A DNA stretch of 64,000 nucleotides. Origin: Vreelandella halophila (GTDB taxonomy: Bacteria; Pseudomonadota; Gammaproteobacteria; Pseudomonadales; Oleiphilaceae). Below are positions 15,706-24,083 of this stretch, piece after piece; within the stretch, counting starts at the first letter, position 1; the number at the start of each line of letters is the position of its first letter. The notes below the pieces were generated by a model. The model was given only the letters and a program-made list of their open reading frames with translations, was not told the DNA's origin and did not search any database. The DNA lies in assembly GCF_019903425.1 (NCBI RefSeq), contig NZ_JACHUZ010000013.1, forward strand, positions 2,424,361-2,488,360, given 5' to 3'. Made by a program: the position numbers and the translations under genes.

Positions 15706-16983
15706 CTACCTGAGGTTGTAACGCACGCCGACCTGGATCCAGTTCTCGTCGTAGTTACGAGCGCCCTGGCTGTCGGCGGATTGGGTCTCGTGGCCAATGC
15801 TGGCGTTCAGGGTAAGATCCCGTGTCCGGCGGTAATCCAGGCCCAGTTGCCCGCGCACGGTATCCCGCTGGTCATCGCCGCTCTGGCCGAATTCTTCCCG
15901 TGCATAGCCAACACTACTCCGTCCGCTGAGGTTCTCGGTAAGCTTGTGGCTTAGGGATAATTCGCTGCTGAGGCGGTCTTCGGTGGTGCCGGAGGCTTCA
16001 TAATCAGACCGGGTCGCGGACACACTGAGGTCGGTGCGGGTTCGCCCCGTCCATTGCTGGCCTGCGCCGACCTTGAACGCGGTCACCACGACGGCGGAGG
16101 TTTCGGTCAGGTTCAGGTCCAGCCCCGGTATTCTCAGGTCCACTTCCGAGGAGACATCCGTGATGGAGCGGCGGACCTGCGCGAACGCGCTGGTCCCCTT
16201 CCCCCACTGGTAGCTGTAGCCCAGTTCGCCCGTAACGCCTTCCGAGTCATTTGCCAGCGGGCCCTGCTCGCTCTCGAGCCAGGAGTAGCCCAGCTCGCCG
16301 TTCCAGGCGCCATTGCCCCGCTGCCAGCTGAAGAACCCATTGGCCGTGCGGCGTGTCAGTTCCTCCTCGGTGCGCCGGTATTCGATATTGCTCTGGCTGA
16401 GGGCCAGCCCCCCGTTGAAGTTGCGACTGAACAGGTGCTGCCAGCGGCCTGTGGTCACTACCCGGTCACTGTCGTCCTCGGTGGATTCCTGGAAGCGGGT
16501 CATCTGGTATTCCACGTTCAGTGTGAGGGTATCCAGGCGGCTCGGGTAGGCAATAAAGCTGGGGCCTGTCGCGAAGAAATTGCGCCGTTCGCGGTTGTCC
16601 GGGGAATCCGGCGCCTCGGTGGTGGTTCGGACGTCGCGCACACTGCCCCGGGCGCTCCACCGGACGTTGCGGTTGGGCTGACAGTTACCGGAGGCATTAA
16701 GATCCGCGCTGACTTCGTCGCTGTTGGTGCCGTGCTGATAGGTCACGAAGGCGATGTCGCCACCGATGGCCGTTTCACAGGTGCCCGGATCCGAGGCCTT
16801 GTTGATGCCCAGACCGACCCGGTGCTCGAAGTCGCCTTCCTCGTTACCGGAGGCCCGTTTGTCGATGTTGTCCGAATAACGGGTGTTCGCGAACACATCC
16901 ACCGTGGCAGGATTCGCCCACGCTACCGCCATTGGCCACAGCGTCAGGACTGCACCGAAAACGACCCGTTTTGTTCCGTTCAT
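15706..16983 (-). CDS. PEP-CTERM-system outer-membrane beta-barrel protein
   Basis: This encodes about 425 residues starting at the ATG at 16983, which gives a clean signal peptide (MNGTKRVVFGAVLTLWPMAV, cleavage near AWA-NPA); the longer frame begins at 17019. The mature protein is a series of alternating-polarity beta strands rich in Arg, Thr, Glu and Gly, and ends NWIQVGVRYNLR, with an outer-membrane barrel-type C-terminal strand. This matches the family of outer-membrane proteins encoded next to exosortase A EPS genes. It may form or support the exit pore together with the Wza-like lipoprotein. It lies between the CpsD-like ATPase and the deacetylase, with short spacing on both sides. Its precise role in export is not established. 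Confidence 0.88.
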   Translation of the reverse strand: MNGTKRVVFGAVLTLWPMAVAWANPATVDVFANTRYSDNIDKRASGNEEGDFEHRVGLGINKASDPGTCETAIGGDIAFVTYQHGTNSDEVSADLNASGNCQPNRNVRWSARGSVRDVRTTTEAPDSPDNRERRNFFATGPSFIAYPSRLDTLTLNVEYQMTRFQESTEDDSDRVVTTGRWQHLFSRNFNGGLALSQSNIEYRRTEEELTRRTANGFFSWQRGNGAWNGELGYSWLESEQGPLANDSEGVTGELGYSYQWGKGTSAFAQVRRSITDVSSEVDLRIPGLDLNLTETSAVVVTAFKVGAGQQWTGRTRTDLSVSATRSDYEASGTTEDRLSSELSLSHKLTENLSGRSSVGYAREEFGQSGDDQRDTVRGQLGLDYRRTRDLTLNASIGHETQSADSQGARNYDENWIQVGVRYNLR

Positions 16984-17011
16984 CCTTGAACCGGGACCTT
17001 GAAGGGTCCGT

Positions 17012-17911
17012 TCAGGCATTCAGTATGGCTCCGACAAATTTGTTGGGGTCGATGCCCCCAACGGCGTTTTCCACCTGGGTGGTGGTGACCTTCCCGTGGG
17101 GGACCACGAGCATGGTGTAATCACAGAGTTCGGTCAGGATCCGGGCATCCGGCGAATCCGCAATGCTGGAAGTATCCAGGATGATGAACCGGTCCGGGTA
17201 GCGCTCGCGGATGGCATTGATAAACTCCTCCATCCGCCAGCTAGTGAAGAACTCGGAGGGTGACTCCCGGCGGCTGCCGGCGGGAATCAGGCGCAGGCGC
17301 GGGATACCCGTCGGGTAGATGATGCGCCCGATATCGTACTCCGGATCCTCGATGAAATCGGTCAGCCCCGCGTCCGGCATGATGTCCAGCAACGAGTGCA
17401 GACAGGGATAGCGCAGGTTGCAGTCCACCAGCAGCGCCGTCTTGGACTGGTCGAATGCGAACGCGGCCGCGAGGTTCACGGACATGAAAGAGGAACCAGC
17501 GCCTTCCACCGCCCCGGTCACCACCAGGGAGAAGTTGGTATTGTTGCTGACTTCCAGCAGCTGGGTCCGCAACTGGCGGAAACGGTTGACCAGGTTCCGG
17601 TCGGGCGACTCGGGGTAGATGATGCGCCGTTCATCCAGGTCGTCCCGATTAAGGCGCCGGGGCTCCTGCATGTTGGCGATCTGCTTGCTGGCCTGGATCT
17701 TTTCCGTCAGGTCACCCCGCCTGCTGACCAGCTCGTGGCCCTCACTGGACGCCCCATGGGACTGGCGCCGGGCGTGTGGGCCGCCATCACCCTTCTCGGT
17801 CGCATCCGGGGGTACCCGGTCAAAACGCGCGTCGTCACTTCCCCATTCGCTCCGGGTGTTCGGCGACACTTCCCGGTCGTGGTCGTCACGCCCCTGTCCT
17901 GAATCACTCAT
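17012..17911 (-). CDS. CpsD/CapB-like EPS ATPase with degenerate Walker A
   Basis: This 299-residue protein matches the tyrosine autokinase position of exosortase A EPS loci. After a polar, probably disordered 85-residue N-terminus comes RNLVNRFRQLRTQLLE and the P-loop region VTGAVEGAGSSFMSVNLA (about residues 131-148). The residue that should be the Walker lysine is Ser140. Walker A' (ALLVDCNLRYP) is near residues 159-169, and RFIILDTSSI is the Walker B strand. The C-terminus ends KFVGAILNA with no tyrosine cluster. It may therefore be a regulator of chain length rather than an active BY-kinase, an inference from the missing residues. Its ATG overlaps the Wzz-like gene by four bases, the usual pairing of kinase and activator. 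Confidence 0.87.
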   Translation of the reverse strand: MSDSGQGRDDHDREVSPNTRSEWGSDDARFDRVPPDATEKGDGGPHARRQSHGASSEGHELVSRRGDLTEKIQASKQIANMQEPRRLNRDDLDERRIIYPESPDRNLVNRFRQLRTQLLEVSNNTNFSLVVTGAVEGAGSSFMSVNLAAAFAFDQSKTALLVDCNLRYPCLHSLLDIMPDAGLTDFIEDPEYDIGRIIYPTGIPRLRLIPAGSRRESPSEFFTSWRMEEFINAIRERYPDRFIILDTSSIADSPDARILTELCDYTMLVVPHGKVTTTQVENAVGGIDPNKFVGAILNA

Positions 17912-19443
17912 CCAAGCACTCCTGTCATCCTCAGGAACACGACAGCCCCATAGGCACCGCCGACCAGCGCAACGCAGATCACCATGACCACGTAGCCGCG
18001 TTTTTCCCGTCGCCGTTCATAGGGGGTCCGTACCCTGGGGATACTCCCCAGCAATGGAATGTCCAGTGCATCACGCATCTGTTCCGTGGTTCTTACCCTG
18101 GGATCAATCTGCAATATGCCCGCCAGCAGGCCAAACGGTGCCATCAGCCCCAGGAGCCACCCTACCGAGGCGAAAGTCTCGAACTGGAGGCCCGACGGGT
18201 TAAGAGGATAGCGGGCCTGCTCATGAATCTGGAAAGACATCCCCTGCCCTTCAACATCCAGATGCATAGAGACCCGGGCCCGTTCACGCCGTTTCAGAAG
18301 GTCATTGAAGATCTCACGGTTAACCTCAAGATCCCGGGTCAACTCCGCCCGTTCCGCCTTGTTTTCCTGGATTTTCTCCATCCGGCCTTTCTGCTCGGCC
18401 AAGCGCCGTTGCAAGGCACTGATGCGGGTTCGAAGGGACTCCTCTCGTGTCGTTGCCCGGGAAAGTTCGGTCTTGAGTTCCTGGTACACCGGGTTGAACA
18501 TGAGCCCGCTACCACCGTCCCCTTCTGTCTGCCCGGATGGGTTGTTGGCCCGGCGATCCTTGAGTTCCTGGATCTGGCGCTCAAGACTGACCACATCCGG
18601 GTAAGAGTCCTCATAGCGAAGCTTGAGTTCATCCAGCCGCTCTTCCATGCGGTTGATGCGCTCGGCCAGCGGTCCCGCGGCAGCATCACTCGCACTGCTC
18701 ACACTCTGGCCGCTGGAAAACGATGCGAGCTGCTCTTCAAGAGAGCGAATCTGGGCCTGAATTTCCTCCAGCTCCAGCTCCGCAGAGTCAATATCGGAGC
18801 GGATCCGGGCCATCCGCGAGTTGGCTTCCTGCTCCGTGCCCTCGACGTTGCGCGACAGGAACTCCTTCAGCTTCTGTTCGGTGTTGCTGATCTGCTGTTC
18901 GTAGGACTTGACCTGTTTGTCGATGAACTCATACGCGCTGCGGCTTTCCTTGCGTTTGCGCCGATTGGTCTCCTCAAGGAACAGCTGCCCCAGCCTCTGG
19001 GCAATCAGGTAAACCTGCCTGGGATCCGTATCCTGATAGCTGATCGTAAAGTAACTGTCACCTTGGGCATTGACGTTTATATTGTGTCGCAGCCGCGAAT
19101 AGAGGCCTTCCAGGCGCTCTGTGGACATCTGGGAAATGTTCTCGTTGAAAATCCGGTCGGATTCCAGGAGACGCTCCAGGACACGGCGCGAGTACAACAG
19201 CTCGCGGGCGGAGGAGGTCTGGTCCGAAATCCCGGTCATCTCCGCGGACCCCTCCATCAGGGGCCGGATGATGTTGCTGTCGTCCACGAAAATGACCACT
19301 TCCGAGCGGTACTGGTAGGGATACACGAACCCCACCGCCAGCACCGCAAAGCTGGTCAGGGCGAAAAGCCCGACAGCCGCCCACCGGTAATGGCGGAGTT
19401 CCCGCAGCAGTTCAAAGGGAAGGCGTGACAGTGGTAATGCCAT
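17908..19443 (-). CDS. Wzz-family chain-length determinant of the XrtA EPS system
   Basis: This encodes a 511-residue inner-membrane co-polymerase. An N-terminal membrane helix (AAVGLFALTSFAVLAVGFVY, about residues 23-42) precedes the Wzz domain starting YRSEVVIFVDD. Long coiled coils follow (QLRSLEEQL-type heptads around residues 180-260 and 330-390). The C-terminal helix YVVMVICVALVGGAYGAVVF lies near residue 490. A PNPSG-type motif before the last helix is seen as YPLNPSGLQ. It sets polymer length in the periplasm and usually activates the adjoining CpsD-like protein, with which it overlaps by four bases. The export lipoprotein gene ends 23 bases before it. The size and double-membrane layout match the exosortase A subgroup well. 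Confidence 0.93.
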   Translation of the reverse strand: MALPLSRLPFELLRELRHYRWAAVGLFALTSFAVLAVGFVYPYQYRSEVVIFVDDSNIIRPLMEGSAEMTGISDQTSSARELLYSRRVLERLLESDRIFNENISQMSTERLEGLYSRLRHNINVNAQGDSYFTISYQDTDPRQVYLIAQRLGQLFLEETNRRKRKESRSAYEFIDKQVKSYEQQISNTEQKLKEFLSRNVEGTEQEANSRMARIRSDIDSAELELEEIQAQIRSLEEQLASFSSGQSVSSASDAAAGPLAERINRMEERLDELKLRYEDSYPDVVSLERQIQELKDRRANNPSGQTEGDGGSGLMFNPVYQELKTELSRATTREESLRTRISALQRRLAEQKGRMEKIQENKAERAELTRDLEVNREIFNDLLKRRERARVSMHLDVEGQGMSFQIHEQARYPLNPSGLQFETFASVGWLLGLMAPFGLLAGILQIDPRVRTTEQMRDALDIPLLGSIPRVRTPYERRREKRGYVVMVICVALVGGAYGAVVFLRMTGVLG

Positions 19444-19466
19444 CGGCGTTTACCTCCAGGGGCCCG

Positions 19467-20102
19467 TCAGAATCGACGTTCCGGAATCGTTATGATGTCG
19501 CCGGGAACCAGGCGATGATTCGTACTGATGTCCCCGTCGTTGAGGATGGCGTCCAGATCCAGAGGGATCGCCACAACGTTGCCATCCAGCTGGCGATACA
19601 GCGTCGCCGCATCCCCGTTGGCGAATTCGTTCAATCCGCCGGCTCCGAGCACCACATCCATGACCGTCATGCCCTGGTGGTAGGGCTGGGAAGAAGGCTG
19701 GCTCACCGCGCCGGTGACACGGACCCGGTGGCTGAATTCGTGGCTCCCCATCTGGGTAACAATCACGCTGACCTCGGGCTGACGGATGTAGGTGTCCAGC
19801 CCTTCCTCAATCTTCGCCGCCAGGTCTTCCGGGGTTTCACCACTGGCCGACACATCGCCAGCCAGGGGGACCGAGATGCGCCCGTCCGGGCGTACCGGTA
19901 CCTGAACGCTCAGGTCCTCGTTGCGCCACACAACGATCCTCAAGGTGTCTGAGGGGCCAATCCGGTATTGCTCCACCGGCTCGGTCTCACGCTCAAGCGC
20001 CTTCTGGATCCGGTTTTCCGAAGAATAGGGACTTCCTGAACAACCAGCTATAAGCAGGAATACCATCAGCAGCAGGCCTGCACCCACGGTCTGTCTCATC
20101 AT
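19467..20102 (-). CDS. Wza-like polysaccharide export lipoprotein
   Basis: This encodes about 211 residues from tandem ATGs at 20102/20099, where the SD GGGAGG lies just upstream; the longer frame to 20204 is unlikely. The start gives a lipoprotein signal, MMRQTVGAGLLLMVFLLIAG, followed by the lipobox Cys (LIAGC). The mature part has the polysaccharide export domain (YRIGPSDTLRIVVWRNEDLS and VRPDGRISVPLAGDV) and then SLBB-type repeats (RVRVTGAVSQPSSQPYHQG, DVVLGAGGL). It forms the periplasmic and outer-membrane export channel for the EPS, fed by the Wzz-like protein encoded next. A gap of about 100 bases separates it from the sugar transferase. Confidence 0.92.
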   Translation of the reverse strand: MMRQTVGAGLLLMVFLLIAGCSGSPYSSENRIQKALERETEPVEQYRIGPSDTLRIVVWRNEDLSVQVPVRPDGRISVPLAGDVSASGETPEDLAAKIEEGLDTYIRQPEVSVIVTQMGSHEFSHRVRVTGAVSQPSSQPYHQGMTVMDVVLGAGGLNEFANGDAATLYRQLDGNVVAIPLDLDAILNDGDISTNHRLVPGDIITIPERRF

Positions 20103-20200
20103 CAACCTCCCTGACCGCCATGATCCGCTCTGATCAAACCGGGATTCTGTCAGAACGGGTCCCGGCGTTTCGGTGAAATGCATTACAGATTGCGCATTCA

Positions 20201-21622
20201 TCATTGCGCTCCTTTCTTGAACAGCACCACTTCCACTGTCTGCACCATGGTCAGGATGTCGAGAAGCAGGCTCTGGTTCTTGATGTAATAGAGGTCATAC
20301 CGGAGTTTCTCCCGGGTGTCCTCCTCGCTGTCCGCATAGGCGAAGCACAGCTGTGCCCAGCCCGTGAGCCCCGGCTTGACCCGGTGGCGTTCACTGTAGA
20401 ACGGGATACTTTCGGAAAGCTGGTCGACAAAGACGGGGCGTTCCGGGCGTGGCCCAACGAACGCCATCTCGCCCTTGAGCACGTTAAAGATTTGCGGCAG
20501 CTCGTCGATCCTGACCTTGCGGATGACATGGCCTACCCGCGTGATCCGGTCGTCGTCCTTCTGCGCCCACACCGCCCCGCCCTTCTCCGCGTCCGTACGC
20601 ATGGAGCGGAACTTGTGGACCCGGAATATGCGCCCGTTCAGGCCAACACGCTCCTGGCTGTAGAGCACCGGTGCTGTGAGGCCATCCTCGAGCTTGATCG
20701 CGATCGCGGTGAGGAGCATCAAGGGCCAGGTCACGGCCAGCAGAACCAGTGCGGCCACCATATCGATAAGGCGCTTGCTCAGGCGTGAAATCGTGGAGAG
20801 GGAGAACCCTTCCGAGAACACCAGCCAGCCCGGCGTGATCATCTCCAGCGCCACCTTGCGGGTCTCGCGCTCATAGAAGCTTGCGCCCTCGATGATCCGG
20901 ACGCCCCGCATACGGCACTCCAGCAGCCCCTCCATGGGGAGCCCACCATGGCGCCGGTCGTCCACCGCGATCACGATCTCATCAATACGCAGGCGATCCG
21001 CCATGGCGGCGAGATCCTCGCCCTCCCGGGGGCTGCAGAGCCGTGTTTCATCCACATGGATGCGGTCCTCGTTGGCGGTCAGGAACCCCACCAGCTCGAA
21101 GCCTTTCCGGTTCATCGGCGACTGCAGTTCCTCTTCCATCTGGTGGGCACGCTTGCCCGCGCCCAGCATCAGGACCCGGCGCCGGAACCGGTTGGCCCCG
21201 ATAAGACGGAAGAACAGGCTACGGACAATGCCGAGAAGCAGGAAACCGAAGACGGACGCGGAAGTCACCACGCCCTCGCCGCCCAGGTACCAGAAATAAT
21301 CAGGCAGCAGGAAGGCCAGCACATAGGAAAGCGGGAGGCTGACAATCAGACCCATGATGGTCCGCAGCATCATGCCCGTGAGACCTTCCTCGAGCTTGGC
21401 CTGATGCACGGCCAGGGCGACCATGACAATGAGATTGGCCAGCCCGAACGCCAGGGCTGAAGGCAGGACATAGGTCCAATACGACGCCAGCATGCCGGGA
21501 TCGCCGAAATAACGGAAGAACACCGCGAGATACAGCGCAACGACCAACGCCAGAAGATCAAGCAGCCCCAGAACCAGAAAAGGGACATGGAGGTAATGTC
21601 GAAACAGACGGACGTGCGCCAC
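20201..21622 (-). CDS. XrtA-type undecaprenyl-phosphate sugar-phosphate transferase
   Basis: This 473-residue membrane enzyme starts EPS synthesis by moving a sugar-1-phosphate from a nucleotide sugar to undecaprenyl phosphate. Four N-terminal membrane helices cover residues 12-135. A nucleotide-binding-like middle domain follows (RRVLMLGAGKRAHQMEEEL). The C-terminal sugar-transferase domain has KRLIDMVAALVLLAV, VHKFRSMRTDAEKGG, RKVRIDELPQIFNVLKGEM and FVGPRPERPVFV. This layout matches the exosortase A/PEP-CTERM subgroup. Translation starts at a GTG with the SD AAGGAG five bases upstream. It is the first gene of the long EPS series, behind the promoter at 21712-21739. Confidence 0.94.
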   Translation of the reverse strand: MAHVRLFRHYLHVPFLVLGLLDLLALVVALYLAVFFRYFGDPGMLASYWTYVLPSALAFGLANLIVMVALAVHQAKLEEGLTGMMLRTIMGLIVSLPLSYVLAFLLPDYFWYLGGEGVVTSASVFGFLLLGIVRSLFFRLIGANRFRRRVLMLGAGKRAHQMEEELQSPMNRKGFELVGFLTANEDRIHVDETRLCSPREGEDLAAMADRLRIDEIVIAVDDRRHGGLPMEGLLECRMRGVRIIEGASFYERETRKVALEMITPGWLVFSEGFSLSTISRLSKRLIDMVAALVLLAVTWPLMLLTAIAIKLEDGLTAPVLYSQERVGLNGRIFRVHKFRSMRTDAEKGGAVWAQKDDDRITRVGHVIRKVRIDELPQIFNVLKGEMAFVGPRPERPVFVDQLSESIPFYSERHRVKPGLTGWAQLCFAYADSEEDTREKLRYDLYYIKNQSLLLDILTMVQTVEVVLFKKGAQ

Positions 21623-21664
21623 AGCATCTCCTTCCTTGCGCCGTCACAACGCGGAGCAGCTCAA

Positions 21665-21702
21665 CGGCACACCCTGTGCCGCCTGACTTAAGCTCCGCTT
21701 AA
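21665..21702. promoter_or_regulatory. two perfect inverted repeats in the EPS operon leader
   Basis: CGGCACA-CCC-TGTGCCG (21665-21681) and TTAAGC-TCC-GCTTAA (21688-21702) are perfect inverted repeats with 3-bp centres, six bases apart. They lie just downstream of the predicted start point of the minus-strand EPS operon and upstream of the plus-strand dehydrogenase gene. Such positions suit operators for a dimeric regulator or hairpins in the mRNA leader. No regulator gene lies next to them. Confidence 0.45.
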
Positions 21703-21711
21703 CTGGAATTC

Positions 21712-21739
21712 ATTCTACACCTGACCATTTCAATTTCAA
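21712..21739 (-). promoter_or_regulatory. sigma70-type promoter for the EPS operon
   Basis: On the minus strand, TTGAAA (21739-21734) and TAGAAT (21717-21712) are separated by 16 bases, which fits a housekeeping promoter. The predicted start point is near 21705, leaving a leader of roughly 80 bases before the GTG at 21622. The -35 region lies in a short TTTCAA tandem on the plus strand. Confidence 0.5.
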
Positions 21740-21838
21740 TTTGTAACTTCACTGATTTGAGGTTTTTAACAGCGTCTCGTCAACCTCGGCACCTTGAGGC
21801 ACAATATCGCATCTTCATCACCAAGGGATTACAGCATC

Positions 21839-23119
21839 ATGGCAACCGTTAAGGATGTCCGGATCGGTGTTATCGGCCTGGGGTACGTGGGGCTTCCCCT
21901 CGCCGTGGAATTCGGCAAGCAGTACCCCACCCTGGGATTCGACATTGACAGTCACCGGATCGCGCAGCTCAAGGACGGCTTTGACGACACCCGCGAGGTG
22001 GAGCCCGGGGAGCTTGCGGCCTCCAGCCAGCTGAGCTTTTCCTCGGAACTGGAGAGCATACGCGACTGCAATGTGTTCATCGTGACGGTCCCCACCCCGA
22101 TCGATGCCTTCAAGACCCCCGATTTCGGCCCCCTGCGCGGCGCTTCCCAGTCCGTGGCGAAAGTGCTCAAACAGGGCGACACTGTCATCTACGAGTCCAC
22201 GGTCTACCCCGGCGCCACCGAGGAAATCTGTATCCCGCTTCTGGAAGCCGGCTCCGGCCTGACCTTCAACAAGGACTTCTTCGCCGGCTACAGCCCCGAA
22301 CGGATCAACCCCGGTGATAAAGAACACCGGGTTACCAGCATCCTCAAGGTGACTTCCGGTTCCACGCCCGAGACGGCACGCTTTGTGGATGATCTGTACG
22401 CCTCGGTGATCACGGCGGGCACCCATCTGGCCAGCTCCATCCGGGTGGCGGAGGCCGCCAAGGTTATCGAGAACACCCAGCGGGACGTGAACATTGCCCT
22501 GGTCAATGAGCTCTCCCTGATCTTCGAACGGTTGGGGATCGATACCGAGGAAGTGCTCCAGGCCGCGGGAACCAAGTGGAACTTCCTGCCCTTCCGGCCC
22601 GGGCTGGTGGGCGGTCACTGCATCGGCGTGGACCCCTATTACCTGACCCACAAGGCCCAGGCCGTGGGCTACCACCCCGAGATGATCCTTTCCGGCCGGC
22701 GCCTGAACGATCGTATGGGCGCCGAGGTCGCGGAACGCGTGATCAAGATGATGACCCGCAGCCGCATCCAGGTGGTGGACTCCAACGTTCTCATCATGGG
22801 CCTGACGTTCAAGGAGAACTGTCCTGACATCCGCAACACCCGGGCCATCGACCTGGTCCACGAATTCCAGGACTACCACGCCAACGTGGATGTCTGGGAT
22901 CCCTGGGCGGACCCGGACGAAGTGCGCGAGGAGTACGGCATTGAACTGGTGCAGGAGCCGGCTCGGGGCCACTATGACGCGATGATCCTGGCTGTCGGAC
23001 ACCGGGACTTCATCGAACGCGGTGTCGAGGATCTCAGAGCTTTGGGTAAACCCGCCGGCTCCATTCTCTTTGACGTCAAATACGCTCTGCCGAAGCAGGC
23101 CGTCGACGGCCGGCTGTGA
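21839..23119 (+). CDS. nucleotide-sugar dehydrogenase (UDP-N-acetylhexosamine 6-dehydrogenase type)
   Basis: This encodes about 426 residues. The ATG at 21839 gives [20 protein letters not shown], the normal family start with the NAD-binding GxGYVGxP motif; the frame is open from 21794. [10 protein letters not shown] and [15 protein letters not shown] follow, the latter with the catalytic Cys near residue 262. The C-terminal UDP-binding domain has [18 protein letters not shown]. This is the WbpO/TviB-like branch, which oxidises UDP-GlcNAc or UDP-GalNAc to the uronic acid in two NAD-linked steps in the cytoplasm. The product could supply the acidic sugar of the EPS and the substrate for the amidotransferase encoded here, which is an inference. 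It is divergent from the EPS operon. Confidence 0.9.
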   Translation: MATVKDVRIGVIGLGYVGLPLAVEFGKQYPTLGFDIDSHRIAQLKDGFDDTREVEPGELAASSQLSFSSELESIRDCNVFIVTVPTPIDAFKTPDFGPLRGASQSVAKVLKQGDTVIYESTVYPGATEEICIPLLEAGSGLTFNKDFFAGYSPERINPGDKEHRVTSILKVTSGSTPETARFVDDLYASVITAGTHLASSIRVAEAAKVIENTQRDVNIALVNELSLIFERLGIDTEEVLQAAGTKWNFLPFRPGLVGGHCIGVDPYYLTHKAQAVGYHPEMILSGRRLNDRMGAEVAERVIKMMTRSRIQVVDSNVLIMGLTFKENCPDIRNTRAIDLVHEFQDYHANVDVWDPWADPDEVREEYGIELVQEPARGHYDAMILAVGHRDFIERGVEDLRALGKPAGSILFDVKYALPKQAVDGRL

Positions 23120-23132
23120 GACGCGCCGCTCT

Positions 23133-23146
23133 ACACTCCGGAGTGT
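23133..23146. repeat. perfect 14-bp palindrome after the dehydrogenase gene
   Basis: ACACTCCGGAGTGT lies 13 bases after the stop codon and is followed by CAGGTTCTTTT. It may serve as a weak terminator hairpin or as a protein-binding site upstream of the PEP-CTERM gene. The stem is short and the T-run is not adjacent, so the role is open. Confidence 0.35.
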
Positions 23147-23223
23147 CAGGTTCTTTTACAGACAAAGGTCGATAAGAGCCTCCGGGTCCGATTAACTACC
23201 TGTATTTAAAGGAAATTATTTTT

Positions 23224-23239
23224 TGGCCCACTCCTTGCA
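23224..23239 (+). promoter_or_regulatory. sigma54-type promoter of the PEP-CTERM gene
   Basis: TGGC at 23224-23227 and TTGCA at 23235-23239 are separated by exactly seven bases, matching the -24/-12 consensus of RpoN promoters including the invariant GG and GC. Transcription would start near 23250, about 34 bases before the ATG. PEP-CTERM genes in exosortase A organisms are known to use the PrsK/PrsR two-component system with sigma54, which agrees with this site. Confidence 0.75.
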
Positions 23240-23283
23240 TAAATATTCACGCGTTCCACCTTATATGCAAGGAGCATAGTGCG

Positions 23284-23994
23284 ATGAAAACCTATACAAA
23301 GTTGTTTAACGCCGGTCTGCTGGCGGTAGGGGTAGCTACAGCGAATGCAGTGCCTGTGCTGAAAATCAGCGATGATGGCGCAAATGCGCAGAGTTCGTTC
23401 CAGGGCACACTGCAACCCGGCTATGCGACCGACAATTTTGAAAGCTACGCCGTAGCCACTGATTTCAACAATCAGACCACGTCTTTCGCTTCCTCTGTCG
23501 GAACCTTTGACGTGACTCAGCCGGCTTCTAATTCACCCACAGAGAACTGTAATGATGAAGGTTTCAAGTGTGGAGCTGGCCTTGCCGTCCTTAACGATGA
23601 TGAGACACCGTTCAACGGTCGATTTGCCACATCCCCCACCCAGTGGCTGGACAGCATGGATGCCCAGAGCGTGAAGTTTACACCGAATGCTGAAAACAAC
23701 GCGGTTGGCTTTTTCATGACTGATCCGAACGACTCGGGCGGCCGTTTCAGCATCAATGGTTCCAATTTCGCGTTCAGCGACGTTTTCGGGAAATCTTTAG
23801 GTAGTGGCGGTCTGTTCTACATCTCACTGTTTGATAATGAGGGGCTCGACAGCTTCGAAATTCACTCAAACGATCCGAACGATGGTTATGGCATCGACGA
23901 CGTAACCGTCGGCCGTGTGCCGGAACCGGGCACCCTTGCGCTGCTTGGCCTTGGTCTGGCGGGTCTTGGCTTCAGCTACCGCCGCCGTGCCTGA
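23284..23994 (+). CDS. PEP-CTERM sorting-domain protein
   Basis: This encodes a 236-residue exported protein. A signal peptide (MKTYTKLFNAGLLAVGVATA, cleavage near NA-VPV) is followed by an Asn-, Asp- and Ser-rich beta-type domain with one Cys pair (NCNDEGFKCG). The C-terminus is a textbook exosortase signal: VPEPGTLALLGLGLAGLGF (from about residue 212) and then YRRRA. The tail directs cleavage and possible attachment by an exosortase, expected to be encoded with the EPS locus but not present in this window. The SD AAGGAG lies about ten bases before the ATG, and the gene has its own sigma54-type promoter and terminator, so it is a single-gene unit. Its function on the cell surface or in the matrix is unknown. 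Confidence 0.93.
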   Translation: MKTYTKLFNAGLLAVGVATANAVPVLKISDDGANAQSSFQGTLQPGYATDNFESYAVATDFNNQTTSFASSVGTFDVTQPASNSPTENCNDEGFKCGAGLAVLNDDETPFNGRFATSPTQWLDSMDAQSVKFTPNAENNAVGFFMTDPNDSGGRFSINGSNFAFSDVFGKSLGSGGLFYISLFDNEGLDSFEIHSNDPNDGYGIDDVTVGRVPEPGTLALLGLGLAGLGFSYRRRA

Positions 23995-24019
23995 TTGCCC
24001 CTGTTGGGCTTAGAACCTG

Positions 24020-24051
24020 AACGGCACCCTTATGGGTGCCGTTTCTATTTC
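24020..24051 (+). terminator. rho-independent terminator of the PEP-CTERM gene
   Basis: AACGGCACCC and GGGTGCCGTT form a perfect 10-bp stem around a TTAT loop, followed by the T-rich TCTATTTCT. It lies 25 bases after the stop codon. The upstream run of A is short, so termination of the minus-strand prpD transcript here is less certain. Confidence 0.85.
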
Positions 24052-24083
24052 TGGATTCTTCAAAAACCTAAACGTCAGTTCAT

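Noticed and set aside
14857-15954. 365-codon plus-strand frame opposite the deacetylase and the beta-barrel gene
   Set aside because: It crosses the boundary of two well-supported minus-strand genes and is rich in Val, Gly and Ala as antisense frames of GC-rich genes are.
17776-19428. 550-codon plus-strand frame opposite the Wzz-like gene
   Set aside because: It lies antisense to a clear chain-length determinant and arises from GC-rich third positions.
21818-23002. 394-codon minus-strand frame opposite the nucleotide-sugar dehydrogenase
   Set aside because: The dehydrogenase motifs on the plus strand are clear; the antisense product has no recognisable features.
23750-24060. Integron attC site or CRISPR-like repeats near the PEP-CTERM gene
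   Set aside because: Only one simple terminator hairpin is present; there are no repeated units or attC core motifs.
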